From an uncultured Verrucomicrobiota bacterium (GTDB lineage Bacteria; Verrucomicrobiota; Verrucomicrobiia; Limisphaerales; UBA9464): 33,716 bases of DNA. The position numbers and the translations under genes were made by a program. Below the pieces are notes generated by a model, which saw only the letters and a program-made list of their open reading frames with translations, was not told the DNA's origin and did not search any database. This document shows positions 33,466 through 33,716 of the stretch, in pieces (positions within the stretch are counted from its first letter, which is position 1; every line of letters begins with the position of its first letter). The stretch covers positions 1 through 33,716 of the forward strand of contig CAIRNV010000395.1 of assembly GCA_903880005.1 (NCBI GenBank). Reading direction: 5' to 3'.

Positions 33466-33493
33466 ATTCATTGTGAATACTTTGTATGTACAA
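33466..33493 (-). promoter_or_regulatory. Likely promoter/operator of the toxin-antitoxin pair
   Basis: An AT-rich patch 31 bases upstream of the toxin start contains two inverted repeats: ATTCA-TTG-TGAAT (33466-33478) and TTGT-atgt-ACAA (33482-33493). They are spaced one half-turn apart. Ribbon-helix-helix antitoxins usually bind such paired sites over the promoter. On the minus strand TTGTAC is a candidate -35 box; the -10 is unclear. Confidence 0.45.
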
Positions 33494-33540
33494 GCCGCCG
33501 CGGGATCGTGTCAATCACCCACTTCAGCCCCACCCGCGCC

Positions 33541-33698
33541 CCGTGCATCCCGAGGATTTGGGTCGTCCCGAAGACGTCGTGTGCGCTCAACCCTGGGAGC
33601 GCGGCCGTCCCCGGCCGCCACCCCATGCTCCCGCCCTGCGGGACCGGTCCGATCCCCGCTGCCCGCCCAGATGCCACCCACAACCTCGGGATGCACGG
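33541..33698 (-). repeat. TIR element, copy 3 (most complete)
   Basis: 158 bases bounded by perfect 15-bp terminal inverted repeats: ccgtgcatcccgagg (33541-33555) and its exact inverse (33684-33698). The interior, read on the minus strand, carries the GCGGCCGGGGACGGCCGC core and the same order of blocks as copies 1 and 2. It has no coding capacity. It is inserted upstream of the toxin-antitoxin promoter. Confidence 0.88.
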
Positions 33699-33716
33699 CC
33701 CGCGCCCAAACCCAGC

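Overview
The window looks like a chromosomal piece from a high-GC member of the Verrucomicrobiota, probably near the Limisphaerales/Pedosphaera group. The pointers are the many proteins with a prepilin-type N-terminus ([16 protein letters not shown]), a D-B-C-A set of pseudopilin genes resembling the 'Verru_Chthon cassette', a GldA/GldF/GldG-like ABC operon with a DUF4340 protein, very large Thr-Asn-rich exported proteins, and repeated palindromic intergenic elements. This assignment is inferred from gene content. No rRNA, tRNA or CRISPR array was seen.

Layout. Bases 1-2064: a minus-strand SIS-domain (GmhA-like) sugar isomerase, a small exported EF-hand protein, and an orphan prepilin-like protein with an H-X9-DG type C-terminus. 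Bases 2265-12863: a plus-strand run of seven genes. These are a transglutaminase-like protease, an HtrA-type serine protease, an ABC ATPase, an ABC-2 permease, a GldG-like protein, a DUF4340 protein and a 1066-residue AsmA-like protein. The last five are packed or overlapping and form one envelope-related operon.

Bases 12864-14749: a gene-poor island built from repeats. It holds two copies of an element with terminal inverted repeats, a hairpin-rich AT-richer tract ending in a good intrinsic terminator, a 21-bp minisatellite with a five-unit higher-order period, and an inverted copy of the first 138 bases of the window. Bases 14750-16736: a GDP-mannose 3,5-epimerase-like enzyme, panB, and a 50-residue membrane ORF that ends in a 47-48-bp tandem array filling the gap to 17059.

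Bases 33435-17072 (minus strand): a BrnT/BrnA-like toxin-antitoxin pair, then two GspG-like major pseudopilins, then cassette proteins D (GspH-like), B (GspI-like), C (GspJ-like) and A (GspK-like, 1353 residues), and finally a 2425-residue subtilisin-like protease with P-domain, LamG-like and PPC-like modules. Gene order matches gspG-H-I-J-K of type II secretion, but no secretin, ATPase or platform protein is present. My reading is that the cassette builds a pseudopilus or surface-display assembly and that the giant protease is its cargo, partner or substrate. The coupling is inferred from gene order and spacing only. This block is the best candidate for an undescribed system in the window.
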